Shown here one piece after another: positions 45,973 through 57,600 of a DNA stretch of 60,000 nucleotides. Source of the stretch: Acanthaster planci (lineage: Eukaryota; Echinodermata; Asteroidea; Valvatida; Acanthasteridae); assembly GCF_001949145.1 (NCBI RefSeq), contig NW_019091356.1, positions 3,072,713 through 3,132,712 of the forward strand, read 5' to 3'. The notes below the pieces were generated by a model. It was not told the DNA's origin and ran no database searches. It saw nothing but the letters and a program-made list of their open reading frames with translations. The stretch's first letter is position 1; every line of letters begins with the position of its first letter. Both the position numbers and the translations under genes were made by a program.

Positions 45973-47942
45973 TACATGATATAGAGTTTTGCCATCACAA
46001 AACTTACATACATGTATGCATGTAATATGTACAATGCACCAAGTTAAGAAATACAGCCAATATACCAAAATCAGGTAGTGCTTACACATGTTTTCAAAGA
46101 AATCTATAGGCCCTACAGCTGTCTGCAGACTTGCTATTTCAAAGGAATCATCAATCAAGATGCAAGCTTTCAAGCAACTGTGACCTTGCCTGTCCCAATT
46201 CTTTTCCTTTCAAAATCACTCCACTGGAAAAAAATCACTTTTTTGCACACCACCAAGTATGGAGACTCCATTCCAGGGCCATCATGGGAATTTCTACTGA
46301 TTTCCAGACAGGAGTGCAACTGGACCCCCCACTGGGGAAAAGTTTGTTGACCCAACAGGGGCCAACAAACTTTTGATTTCCTGTGGCATTGGCAGCAGGG
46401 GTTTGAGCTAGACCAGAAAGCCACCAAGAAAAAGGGAACAGCACTCAGGAAATTGGGTGTCAGTTTTGTTTAGCCGCGCACCAATTTACTCATTGCTTCC
46501 TGTTGCTCACAGGGGAATTTTAACACAATGCAGGAAGAATTCAAACGGTCGAATCTAGGGCCGGGTTTGTTTTTTTTTAAAAATGCATGAAAAGAGAGCA
46601 GGATCGGCAGGGGGTGGAGTTTGTTTGAGTCACTTGGCAAGCGCTGCCTGGGGACAGTAACTCTACTTTTTGAGCCAAGCGGGGCGATGTAAAAAAATAA
46701 GGCAACTTAAATGCAGGTCTGTTCAAGAATGCAACTGAGTAACCTTAAAACAAGTGGTACATGTAGTTTCCAACAAAATTTGTGCAATATTTTTGAAAAA
46801 AGAAACTACAAATATTTGCATGGGTTTTGCAGACCTACATTTGTAAGGGCATGACAGGAATGTACGAGGCCTAACTTCTGTAAAACATCAATCAATGATA
46901 ACAATTACATTTACAATCATATAGGCTCTAAAATGATTGAAATCTAACCCCTCCCCCAAGTGAACGGGTTCAACTGAAGTACCCTGGCCAAGTTTGACTC
47001 TAGCTACATAGCTGTTCACATACTTAATTCAACAGGTAAAATTAAAGTGCATTGAACAATGACAGAAGAATGTTTTTTTAAAACAAAAGGGAAACGCGAA
47101 ATTGAATCCAGTCTTCACCTACCACTTCCCCAACCTTGTTTGTGCAACCTAACAATGTTAGTCGCCAGTCGGTCAATGCCAGCTAGCAAAAACAAAGTCA
47201 TGGATGAGAAACATGTTGAAGACGACTCACAGTCCAAAACGTGAACATGACGATGAGCAGCGTAAGACATCATTAGATTCTGTCTTATGACAACAGGGCA
47301 ATCAGGTGTGACAAGTAGCTTAAAATTTTAACCCGGTCCGATGGCTCACCACAACGGAAGCACCAGGGCTCATGACAAAGGGAGACTTGTGTCTCTTGAC
47401 ATAGACTCGTCAAGCCAGAGCTGCAACCCTCCCAAAGTTACAGGAGTTTTTCCAAGTTTATTCCTTTGTACATGTACGCACGACTTGCATGAGAAAAAAT
47501 TCATCCACAGTTGAAAAATGCACATCTGCTTTATGATTTGGGATTTGAAACATTTTTGTGGTAGCCTTTTTGTGAAAATAATGACATTTTTTGTAACTAA
47601 TGAATCTTTTCGGTATTTGGCAAGGCATTTTGGAGCATGCGGGCAGTGGACGTAAATCTGAAACTTTCATTCTCATGGCCTACACTTGGGATTCAATTTA
47701 AAACATGAAAGAAATTAATGTTGCAACTTTGGGGGGTGGAAAAAACTTGCAGTCTGACCTGTGGTGGATGGAACAAGTAATTGCACCACCCACTCCAAAA
47801 AAGGAGAATTGAGCAATGTAAATAGGCATGGTATTAATGCAATCACTGCAATGCTGGCTGTTTAAAAAAAATTTTTTTTTTTTAAGTGATCGGATGACAG
47901 CAAAACATACACTTCATTTACTGCCTGCCAATGCCCAAAGCC

Positions 47943-47996
47943 TAGCCTGGGATGGATGTCTTCATTACATTACGACATGCCATCCAACCTGGGCTA
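47943..47996. repeat. Hairpin element, copy 1
   Basis: TAGCCTGGGATGGATGTC and GACATGCCATCCAACCTGGGCTA pair with small bulges to form a stem of about 20 bp with a loop of roughly 14 bases. The arms closely match the hairpin at 49,268-49,332. Confidence 0.6.
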
Positions 47997-48249
47997 CAAA
48001 GCCATGACTTCGTCTCTGTTTGTTTGTAGTTTTATTTCCACAATCAGGAAAGCCCCATCGGTTAATAAATTGCTATCCTTGGAGGCACTACTGCAAAACC
48101 TAAAATATACGGGCCTCAAACAGAATAAAATTAATATAATAGGCCTATTTAGCCTACAGATGAAGTAACAAAATGGTCAACAAAAGGAAAATGTTTCAAT
48201 ATGTTCACTCAGCTTTTCCCACATGTCACCATGTTTTGGGGTTTCACCA

Positions 48250-49050
48250 TGGTTTCACTCACCAATATCCGACTCAAAATTTCGTGACGTCTACTCACAA
48301 CACGAGCGACGAGGACGTAACCAATGAGTCGGTGCTGTACGCCACTTGAGCCAAGTCCGTGTCACCATGAACCAAGGTTGTCCATTAAATGCGAACTTAC
48401 GACTACTGAGCAATGATAGCTACTACACTTTTCTGACGTAAACGTTTGGATCGATGATGTCCTTCCTTAGTGTCTTTTCTCAGAAAAAAAACTATTGTAA
48501 TTGTGAATGCGATGACTCACCTCCTCCGTTTTTTTATGCGTGTTTCGTGTGTGAATATAAGCGCACGTCGCGTATATCGTCACTACCCCCGGGTTATAAT
48601 AGAGTCCTCCGTGGCCTATGATATGCGCGCCGCGCCACCGTCGCATCGCGCGGGCTGCAATCGTATCAGTGACTCGTGCCGAATTTTCAAGACCGCTAAT
48701 TTGATATAGCGCCCTCTGTGGTGGAAACGCGACCAGACTTCTTGAAAGTGGACCAGACATGTAGATTCAGGTATTACTATTAAATTTCACTGCTACTAAT
48801 TATTATTTATTTCAACAAAAGTTGAAGATATTCATAAAATATAAATAACTACTACTCTTATTTTTTTATGATAACTTTACGAGAATAAGCAACTGCATTT
48901 TGATTTAGGAAATTTTATATTCAAAAAATAGGACGTGCCCACTTAACAACGAAAAACAAAGATGGCGGAATGTTTTTACAGTATCGAGTATCGACTGCTA
49001 CAACTTAAGTACAACAACACAACAGCACAAGTTTGAGGTTTAAAAAGCTC
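48250..49050. promoter_or_regulatory. CpG-rich divergent promoter region between SOAT and DLEC1
   Basis: SOAT is transcribed leftward and DLEC1 rightward from this interval. It contains the densest CpG of the window (about 48,290-48,330 and 48,540-48,670, with GCGCACGTCGCG and ATGCGCGCCGCGCC), a CCAAT pentamer near 48,321, and AAGATGGCGG at 48,958-48,967. The last is a match to the YY1-type initiator motif often found just after transcription starts. A minus-strand donor (GATATTG then GTGAGTG, near 48,262) could end a non-coding first exon of SOAT. Transcription starts are inferred, not seen. Confidence 0.45.
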
Positions 49051-49267
49051 CGATATTTAATGTCAATTAACTGACAGAGTTAATTTGTGTATATCTCTAA
49101 CTTCATTTGATGTTTTAGGTTTGTATAATTCATTTTTATATTGAATTAACGTTAATTTACTGGCCTAGGGCCTACCATGGAGAAAGGAAAATTCCTCCAT
49201 GGGCCTACTTAACGTTAGTCTTACTCTTTTAGTTTACTAACGACGTCTTTGCACAAGTCTTTGGGCC

Positions 49268-49332
49268 TAGCCCAGGTTGGACGACGTCTGCACTGCATTG
49301 GGACTAATGTAGGCATCGTCCAACCTGGGCTA
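49268..49332. repeat. Hairpin element, copy 2
   Basis: TAGCCCAGGTTGGACGACG and ATCGTCCAACCTGGGCTA form a near-perfect stem of 17-18 bp around a loop of about 27 bases. Arms share the CCCAGGTTGGA core with the hairpin at 47.9 kb; loops are unrelated. It lies in the presumed 5' non-coding part of DLEC1. Confidence 0.65.
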
Positions 49333-49903
49333 CTTTGGGCCTAACGTTAGTCAGTTAGTGGTTTGACCTGGGGCGTGGGACTGATGTATATAATTTCAGT
49401 TGAAAACAGCAAGTACAAATAGGCCTAGGCCTATTATAAAACTAGGCTTAGGCCCTAACCATTTTTCTTCTAATAATTATATTGCCATGAAAAGACGTCA
49501 CCTACATTTCAGGGCTTGTTTGACCCAGAAAAACCCAGGGTTGCCTCTGTGGGAGTAGTTGTGTGTGTGTACATCATTGTGAAATGGCATGCTCAATGTA
49601 AATAAGGTACATCATGTGAATGGATGTGCGCGGTGGCACAGTTTGGTTTTTTGTCCCTTTTGAACTCCATCATTTCTAGGGGTGTGCACCCTGAATGTTT
49701 AATGGTTAGGCGTACTCAATGTTGGAATAAGTTCACTTTGGTGAAATTTCGTACACTACAAGCCTGTTTGATAGCACAACATGATCATGTCCACAAGGCC
49801 CAGCATCATGTTTGCTGGCCTATTTAATCACGTCGGGGCCCAACTGTCGTTTTGAAAGCATGTTTAATATATTCTTTGTAGGCCTCACCATTCTATTTGC
49901 AAA

Positions 49904-51688
49904 ATGTCGACAAAGCTGGGTCGACTGCCATATGATGAGCCACCTATGTACCTGCAGCGACCTTCATCTGGACGCTCACAGGATGTCACTCACGTGCTAG
50001 CACGGACGTTCCGAGACCTCTTCACTCGGGACTTTGTGGAGCAGGAGACAGTCAGAAATCTCAATAAGTCCCGAAGCGGAGATGACACCTACCATGAGAA
50101 ATATGTGGAAGAACTAAGAAAGGTAGATATTCAAAATATATGATTGAGAAAATAACATTAAAGTTAGCATTATTTGGTATTTCCGGTAATGAAACCAAGG
50201 ATTCCTCAAAAGCACCCTCGGCACTGTAGCTCACAAGCCTGAAGAAACCTGTTCTTATCTCATAAGCACAGGATTCTGATGGAAATTGTGAAGAGTAGCA
50301 TCCAATTTCTCGGCCATGTTTGGTCCCATTTCTTAGATCCAAGCCGAGAGAGAGCGGCGAATGGCCGAGGCACTGATGCTGGAGAGGCACATCATGCAGG
50401 CTCGGGCACGCTCCATGGCCGCTGATGAACGAGAGCTCAACAAAGCAGCCGAGGGCTGCGATATCTACCACGACTTGGGACTGCCTCCAGGTACCGTACT
50501 AAAGCCCCCTCCCAGCCCAGATCACTGCTCAAGAACCCGACACAGATCGTTAACAATTTTTCTAATCTTTTTCTTGAAAAGTTTTGTTGCATTCCGATTG
50601 GAATATTGAGTAGCTATGTCTTTAAATTGGCACAAAACTAATGTCCTGTTCTCTTTTTTCAATCAATTTTGCCTAGTGGAACCCAACTTGGAAAACTATC
50701 TTGGACAGCGATTTGCTTCGCAAGCACGGCCTGATAGTACCAGAGGACTATTCCACAGCCGAACCCCCACCCACAGATGCACCAAAAGGTTAGTTAAATT
50801 GTCAGCTGTCGCATTATTTCCTACAAGAATGCTGTCAACGATTGTGAAATGCTATGGCAATCTATCAAAAATACTTATAGCCCGAGGAGGCCAGACAACC
50901 GTAGATCCCACAAAATCTGACGGCTGGTTTCTGTAGGCCCCCTGTGGATTTTCCTTACACCACACTGTAGGGTAACGACCCAAATTTGAACAAGTTGAAT
51001 GTGCCCCTTGCTGGGCGTGGTGATCGATGGGTAATCACGGCTCTAATACCAGGGGAGTCGATGCTTCTCAACTAACCTGCCTCCTCTTTCCTGACCATCT
51101 TGAGCAGCCAGGAGAAAACCAAGATACGCCGAAGCCACCGATGCGTCCAACGTCCGAGTTCACCACACGGAGGATGAGTTCCACATCCATGAGGGAGGCG
51201 GCAAGGAGACGCCGGGAAGCCAAGCTGACCTGGTGAGAAGTCAGCTTGAACCTTGATCCTTTGTTGATGGTAACAAGTAAGAATATTCAAGTCCTGACCC
51301 TCATAATGTCTTCATCCTGAATGTAGTGAAGAGCTGTAAAAGTCAAAGTGTCTCAGCCTCACAGAGAGCACATAAAGATTTTCCATGGAAAAGTTTTTAA
51401 GTAGCTGTGCACATTGTTAGAATCTACATAATATTTGTGTTTCATTTCCTGTCCTACTGTCCCTCAGTTTTTATCCAAGGGTTCAGGCAAGCCCTGGCAG
51501 GGCATGGCCTCGCCCCAGACCAGGGAGCGTCACCGCACCGACCTGGCCATGGTGCACAGCAAGGCAGACTTCCTGCGCAACCCCCGCCACCGCCCGCCCT
51601 CCACCCTGGCTGGCGGCAAGACGCTGGTCAAGCCCAACACGGTGGTGCACAAGCTGGGCGGGGCCAAGTCCAAGGTCGCGGACACGGT
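49904..51688 (+). CDS. DLEC1: DLEC1 exons 1-5: charged, partly helical N-terminal region
   Basis: ATG at 49904 opens [13 protein letters not shown]. The exon begins at 49,882 behind an acceptor (attctttgtag), so a spliced 5'UTR exon lies upstream. [16 protein letters not shown] and the Arg/Glu-rich exon 2 ([17 protein letters not shown]) look helical. The exon 2 donor is the weak point: the stronger site CAG/GTACCG (end 50,490) leaves exon 3 out of frame, while ACC/GTACTA (end 50,495) keeps the conserved [13 protein letters not shown] frame, so the latter was used. A missed micro-exon is possible. Exon 5 gives the basic stretch ending KSKVADTV. Confidence 0.75.
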
Positions 51689-54600
51689 GTAAGTCTTCCC
51701 AGTCGAGGCCTGAAAAAAATTGTCAACCGTCCTATCATTCATTGTTGAAATCAGTCCCACATATCCCCACCCCCCTCCAAACTTCCAACCCTATCTTATC
51801 CCTTTCCCAACCGACCCAATCCCATTTACCATCCCTCCCCACCTCCAACCCTAACACCTGCCCTCAAGCCCCACCACACCCAACGCCATCCTCTTATCTT
51901 ATTTTCATCCAGTTGTGACCAATTTTTTATTTTTTTTTTTTCAAAATTCATCAAAAGTTACCTTTACAGTTTATTGAAATTTGTTGAAATATTTTTTCGA
52001 ATTTTGTTGTTTTGGATTTAGCCAAAAGGAGCCGTCCGTCGTCTTCCTTGCCAACCCATCCACTGTGGTATTTACCGAATACCAAGTCGGACGTGTCTAT
52101 GAACTTCCGCTCGAGTTGAAGAATGTCTCTGCGGCAAGTCGACCATTACGAGTCATCCCTCCAAAGACACAGTTCTTCTGTGTCGGGCTGGGTAAGCACT
52201 TTGACATATCGCAAGCAAAGTTTCAAAACCGTAAAGGATTTCTAGATCAGCGCTCTCTTTTGCATAGAGTTTCAGCTTTAGCCAATTAAGCTACGATCAT
52301 TGCTCTGCCAGAACTAGAGAAAACAGAACACAAGTCAATAATAGGGTTGGACTCGAACCCAAGACCTTACGCTTACTAGTGTAGAGGTCTTAATCACTCC
52401 ATCTCCAAGTTTACCTGTGCTGGCTGGCTGCTGTCAATCCAGCAGTAACAGGTGCCATAGTTAGTGTCATCAGCCTGCCCTCTGCTCAGTCCTCCCTGAT
52501 CTAATCTGGTAGCAATCTCAACTCTCCTACCCTAACCACTCCAGGCAAGTTCCCCGGTGAGCAGGGTATCGTGGCCCCGGGCATGAGCTGTCAGTACAGT
52601 ATCCGCTTCATGCCCGACTCCCTCATGGATTTTGACGACGAGGTCATCGTCCAAACCCAGTCCAGTCAGCCACTGGTGGTCCGGCTCCAGGGAAGACGAC
52701 CGCCTCCCGTTTTATCCTGTAAGTTGTCAAGGCTATCAGCCACAACTCTCCAGACAATTACTTAGGAACCTTCCCGAATCTTCCAAAATCCTCTTCGTGG
52801 ATTTTGAAAGATGTAAGACGGAGACAGATTAATACTGCAGTACGAAGAGATTTGTAAGCAGTTATGACAAGGGGTGCGTGGATAACAGACGGTCAGAAGA
52901 AGCAGATGGTCACTAGAAACAATATGTTTTCTTTTGATGCTTTTCTTGCCAGTGTCCAGCGACGTGGAGTGCGGCCACTGCCTGGTCGGGGGCAAGCGCA
53001 CGGTCCAGTTTCTGGTCAAGAACGAGGGGGGCAGTGGTCGCTTTTGCCTTATGCCCCGCGAGAGCTGGCCGACCACAAACTTCAAGGTGAGTAAGAGCCA
53101 AGACTTACCAGTACAACCTTTCATTCGCCACATTGCATTCAGGCGCTCGGAGAGGGATCTGTCATGCTTCATTCTAACATCGTAAAGTTTTGAATACTGA
53201 AATGTTCTCATGGAGAAACAAATCAGCTGGGATCAGTCAGTGAGTAGTATGTATCACATGGCTCACTGAGTCTCAAAACTTCTTTGCGAATTCAGTACTT
53301 GTGTTTTGGCATCTTCATAAAGATCTAAAATAAACACATTCCGCACATTGTGATCAACATAGGGAACTTCTCCATTTCAGCATTGTTGATGTTGCTGTCT
53401 GAAAGATTCATTCCATTTTTAAAATTTTTTTTCGTCCTGTTCTGCAGTCTGCCACCAACATTGACAAAGTGGACTTGGCGCCATTCGTCATCCAGCCGGC
53501 CATCTTTGAACTTCTCGCCGGCCAGACCATCCCCATCCAGGTCAGTTAGAACTACAGACCAGTAGGCAGACCAGCCCAGGCGAGGGTTCTTTCAAACCGT
53601 AGTTTCATCCGGAAATGGGCTTTAGGAGACTTTAGGCCTCCCACTCGGAGAGTGAGGAGTGAAGTTTGAAACTTGTCCATATACTTGACCAGGAATCCCT
53701 CAACTCCTTAACTGAGGCCTGGATGTGGTAAGGGAATTCCCTGACAATTCTCCAGTCAGTAACAAAGCCAAAGTCCAAGACAATAAAGCTGACATGCAAA
53801 AAGTGGCCCAGATATCCTATGGCTATGAATTCAAAGTTTCTGCCTATAGTTCTCTTCTGTAGGCATCCACAGCCGTAGCCAACAATCACGCAGATTGGGC
53901 TCAGCTGCAGTGTCTCAATGACGCTTGAGGATGTGGGAAACCCATGTTTAACCCTTGGTGCTTTTGTGTCACAGGTGACGTTCACACCAACATCGGTGAA
54001 ACACTTCGCTCGTGATCTGACGATGGTCTGTGATAACTGCACAGTGAAGCATTTCACTTTGAAAGGTACAGATCACTGGAAGTGATATACAAAGGGTATA
54101 TTTGGATTTCTGCACTGCTATAGGTTTCAGAAACCTATGTCTTGTGTTAGCGTCCTGAGGAACCACAGGACATTTTGTAATGGATGCAGGATGCCTCTTA
54201 AGAAAACAAATGGACCTTTAGGATTTACCGCCGTGGACCTTTAAGTTCAGGGTCATTTTGGAGGATTTCGTAGGATTTTGCAGGATTGCGGAAGGTAGAG
54301 CCCAACTGCTACTCTACAGGGGGTGTGATGTCCTTTGATAGTTCAGGTACAAAGGGCAAACAATTGGTTTCTACACATTTGAGGATTTTGAAGGATTCTG
54401 AAACCTTCATAGCAAATCTGACATTGGAATCATTGTTGACCTCCAAAGTTTGCACCAAAACAGGATGTTCCATGGCTTGTCCCCACTGTTAATGCCCTTT
54501 ATACGGCTTCCTTGTGTCAAAGGCGAGGGCCAGACAGCAGGGGTGGAGTTAGCTGCGGTGAGTGATGGTGGGGAGAGGCAACCCGCCCCAGGGGAGTTGT

Positions 54601-57600
54601 GTGATGTCACGGCCCAGCACCAGATCCGATTCGACCCCATCAACCCCATGACCTTCACCACCAAGCAGCTGACCATCAAAAACACTACGTAAGCGAAACT
54701 CTCCTCTCCTGTTTTGATCAAACCAGTGTCAAGCATTGAAACCCAAGCAGTGCTCAGCGCTGAATAAGCCGTGTCGGAATCAACTGGCTGTGGCTTGGTT
54801 TAGCGCACGCCTTTATGGGAAGCGGCAGCAGCCGCTAGCTGCATAGTGGCTTCCAAAACACACGTGCTATTTCTAGTACTTAGTTGTGCACCGTCATGTG
54901 ACTTTTGCTGCTTCCATCAGGCCACCCAACCATGGCTTTCTTGATCCCTCAGGAACGTGGAACTGCCCTTCCATTGGGAGATGCTGAGGCCCCACTTTGA
55001 GTGCCCCGTTCAAGAGGAGGAGAGCGGAGAAGTCTTGGGGGGAGGCGCCATCCAGCGACTGAAGGACGAGACTAACACCTTCTGCATCAACCCGGACAAA
55101 GGGGTGCTGCCTCCCCAGGGGGTGTGCAAGGCTACGGTGGCATATGCCCCCACCGAAGTAAGTCATGTCCAAATATTGTGGCTGAGGCTGAAAACACGCG
55201 TGTGCCCGTAGAAGCCTGCAGCTAGTGGCTTCGTGCTTTTTCACATAGACACATGAAGTATTTCTAGCCCTAGCCAAACAATTTGTTAAAATACCAAGGG
55301 CCAGTTTCATGGTGTTTCTCAGACAGAAGAATCATGCTAAGCAGGGAAGAGACCTGCTTAGTGACATGAAGTAGCATGCAACTGCAGCATTCTATGCGTG
55401 GGCCTGTTGTTGGTATTTTCATAGACAATTCATGCAGGCTTTCCTGACGGGCACCACGCAGAACTACACCCACAAGTATACCATTCCCATCGACAAGTGC
55501 GGCTTTGAAAATTATTTTTCACTTCAATTTCAACTTTCCTGAAAGTGACTGTGGTCAGAGAGTGGTGGCTTGGTCCCCAAAAGAATGATCGTGCGTATCT
55601 TTCCCTGTGGCGGCCCCTTTTCCAGATTGGCCCCTCCCACAGCGTCCTCCACCTTGTCCTCAGGGAGGTGCCCAAGGACCGCCAGCTCTCAGCCACGTCC
55701 TCCAAGAGCGACAACGGTCGGGAGGAGGAGCTGACGCCCAACGGCCGCTCGGCACGGCGCAGTGGGGCGGTACAGGTCTCGGACATAGTCGGCTTGGAGG
55801 TTGAGCTGAAGGGAGATTGCGAGGAATTCCGAGTGACCATCGAACCCTACGCTATCTTTGTTCCTGGAAAACTGCTGATGTCCACCACCATCAGAAAACC
55901 ATTTAAGGTATCTTCACCTTGGGACATTTTTCTGTGCCTTTGGGCAATGCAATAAGCATCGTCGTTTCGTCATCAAGAGTCGTTTCACAAGCTCGCAAGA
56001 AAAAATGTACTGGAATGAAATTTGAAACTGCCCCTTACTTACCAGTGCTTTTCAGTTCAGTTACTCTCAACCACATTTCCTGATTGCTTCAAAACTTATC
56101 AACTCAGTCATTGATAGTGTTGAGAATAAACTACCCACAAGCCTCCACCATGCAAAGGTTCAAATCCTACTAATCTTACTTAGTGTTGAGAATGACTGAA
56201 AGAAATTGAAAATATGTCAGACTTGTAGTAATATGTTGCATGAATTGCTGTACTTTATGGAGAATCTTAGTGGTCAGTGATGTTGAGAAATAGAAACTTA
56301 TTACATTAATGTAAGGTACAAATACTTTATGCTTTCAAGCAATTCAATATGTTAGAGCTATAGTATTTTGTGCTGGTAGAGATATCTTGGTGAAAAATCG
56401 ACCGAGAGTAGGTGTTGTAGAAACGTGGTTGATTCTTCCCTCGCAGATGATCAACCACAGCAAGTTCCCCGCCTACTTCACCTGGACCAATCACAGCGCA
56501 GGCCACATCATCGAGGTGGAGACCCCCCAGGGCAGCATCGCGCCCGAGTCCAGCGTGGAGCTGGAGCTGGCCGTCTCGGGGGCGCGGCCGGGCCGCATCG
56601 ACCAAACCCTACGGTGTCGCATCCAGCACCAGGAGCGCACGCTGCCCCTGCGGGTGGTGGCTGACATCGGGGGACCTCGGGTGCTCATCGACACCCCGGC
56701 TGTGGACTTCGGCCTGGTGCGGTTCGGAGAGACCTCAGCCAAGGAGCTTCATCTGCGGAATGCATCCCAAGTGGCAGCATCCTGGCATCTGGAAGAAAGT
56801 GAAGAGTTTAAGCTGAGAGACCTCCAAACTGGAGAGGTATTTGCCTCCTCAGACGCTATAAAACTCAACTTAAAAACCACCAGAAAAGCTGACGAAGTCC
56901 ATTGTTTCATTTTCTGTATTCATCCAAAAGTGAAATGGTAAAACCTTCTTACAAAGTGCCTTTCTCACCTGTTACAAATTTCAGGCGTACTGGAAGGCAC
57001 CTATGTTAGCACATCTGTAATTTCATAAGCCTTAAAACTGAAAAGATTAGAACCTACCAACATCATGGAAAATGTTCTTTCTTCTCAACTTTAGACCATC
57101 TCTGAGTTCACATTGACACCCTCCTGCGGCGACCACCTTCCTCCGCTCGGGTCAAAGATCATCAAGGTCACATTCAAGCCTGTCCAGTGCCGCCGGATTC
57201 AGAGCGTGTTTGAGTGCAAAGTCACCGACGGGAACAACAGGTGATTTTTTTTAAGTCAATATTTGCTCTCTGTAGAATCTGCACTTTTGATAAATTAATT
57301 AATTGACAAGTTTCTTTTGAGCTGGACTGAAGTAAGTTTCTTCCTTTTTGTCGGCACTTTTTACCAGTTTTATTGGGGTCCGTGCTGATGTACAACACCC
57401 TCAGGCCTGCCTGGCATCCTGTCAACTGACCATGGATGAGGTCTACGTTGGTGTGCCAATAACCAGGGAAGTGACCATCGTCAACCAGACGCTACTGGCC
57501 GCCAATTTCTGCTGGCAAGAGGTCAGTGTTACATATGGCTGTAGATATGTAGATTAGTGACCCTGGGTCAGGGGTCATTGACCCACGTCAAAGGTTGTGC

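Larger units (their letters stand above)
44153..48250 (-). other. SOAT 5' intron (presumed)
   Basis: About 4 kb between the first coding exon and the CpG-rich promoter area. It contains the best-preserved MITE (45.7 kb), a GT microsatellite and the first hairpin (47.9 kb). No coding exon with the right phase was recognised. Confidence 0.45.

Noticed and set aside
48310-48420. Minus-strand ATG frame beginning MVTRTWLKWR as a SOAT coding first exon.
   Set aside because: It ends in phase 1 and cannot join the first confirmed coding exon in frame; a non-coding exon is more likely.
52340-52420. Possible tRNA gene (perfect B box).
   Set aside because: Poor A box and no acceptor stem; treated as a SINE head.
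55438-55492. Exon-like stretch before DLEC1 exon 13 (good acceptor; [16 protein letters not shown] reading).
   Set aside because: Exons 12 and 13 already join in phase 0 and match the known protein; available donors in the stretch would break the frame.
55616-55810. Ala/Pro/Gly-rich plus-strand frames overlapping DLEC1 exons 13 and 14.
   Set aside because: These are alternative-frame shadows of GC-rich coding exons.
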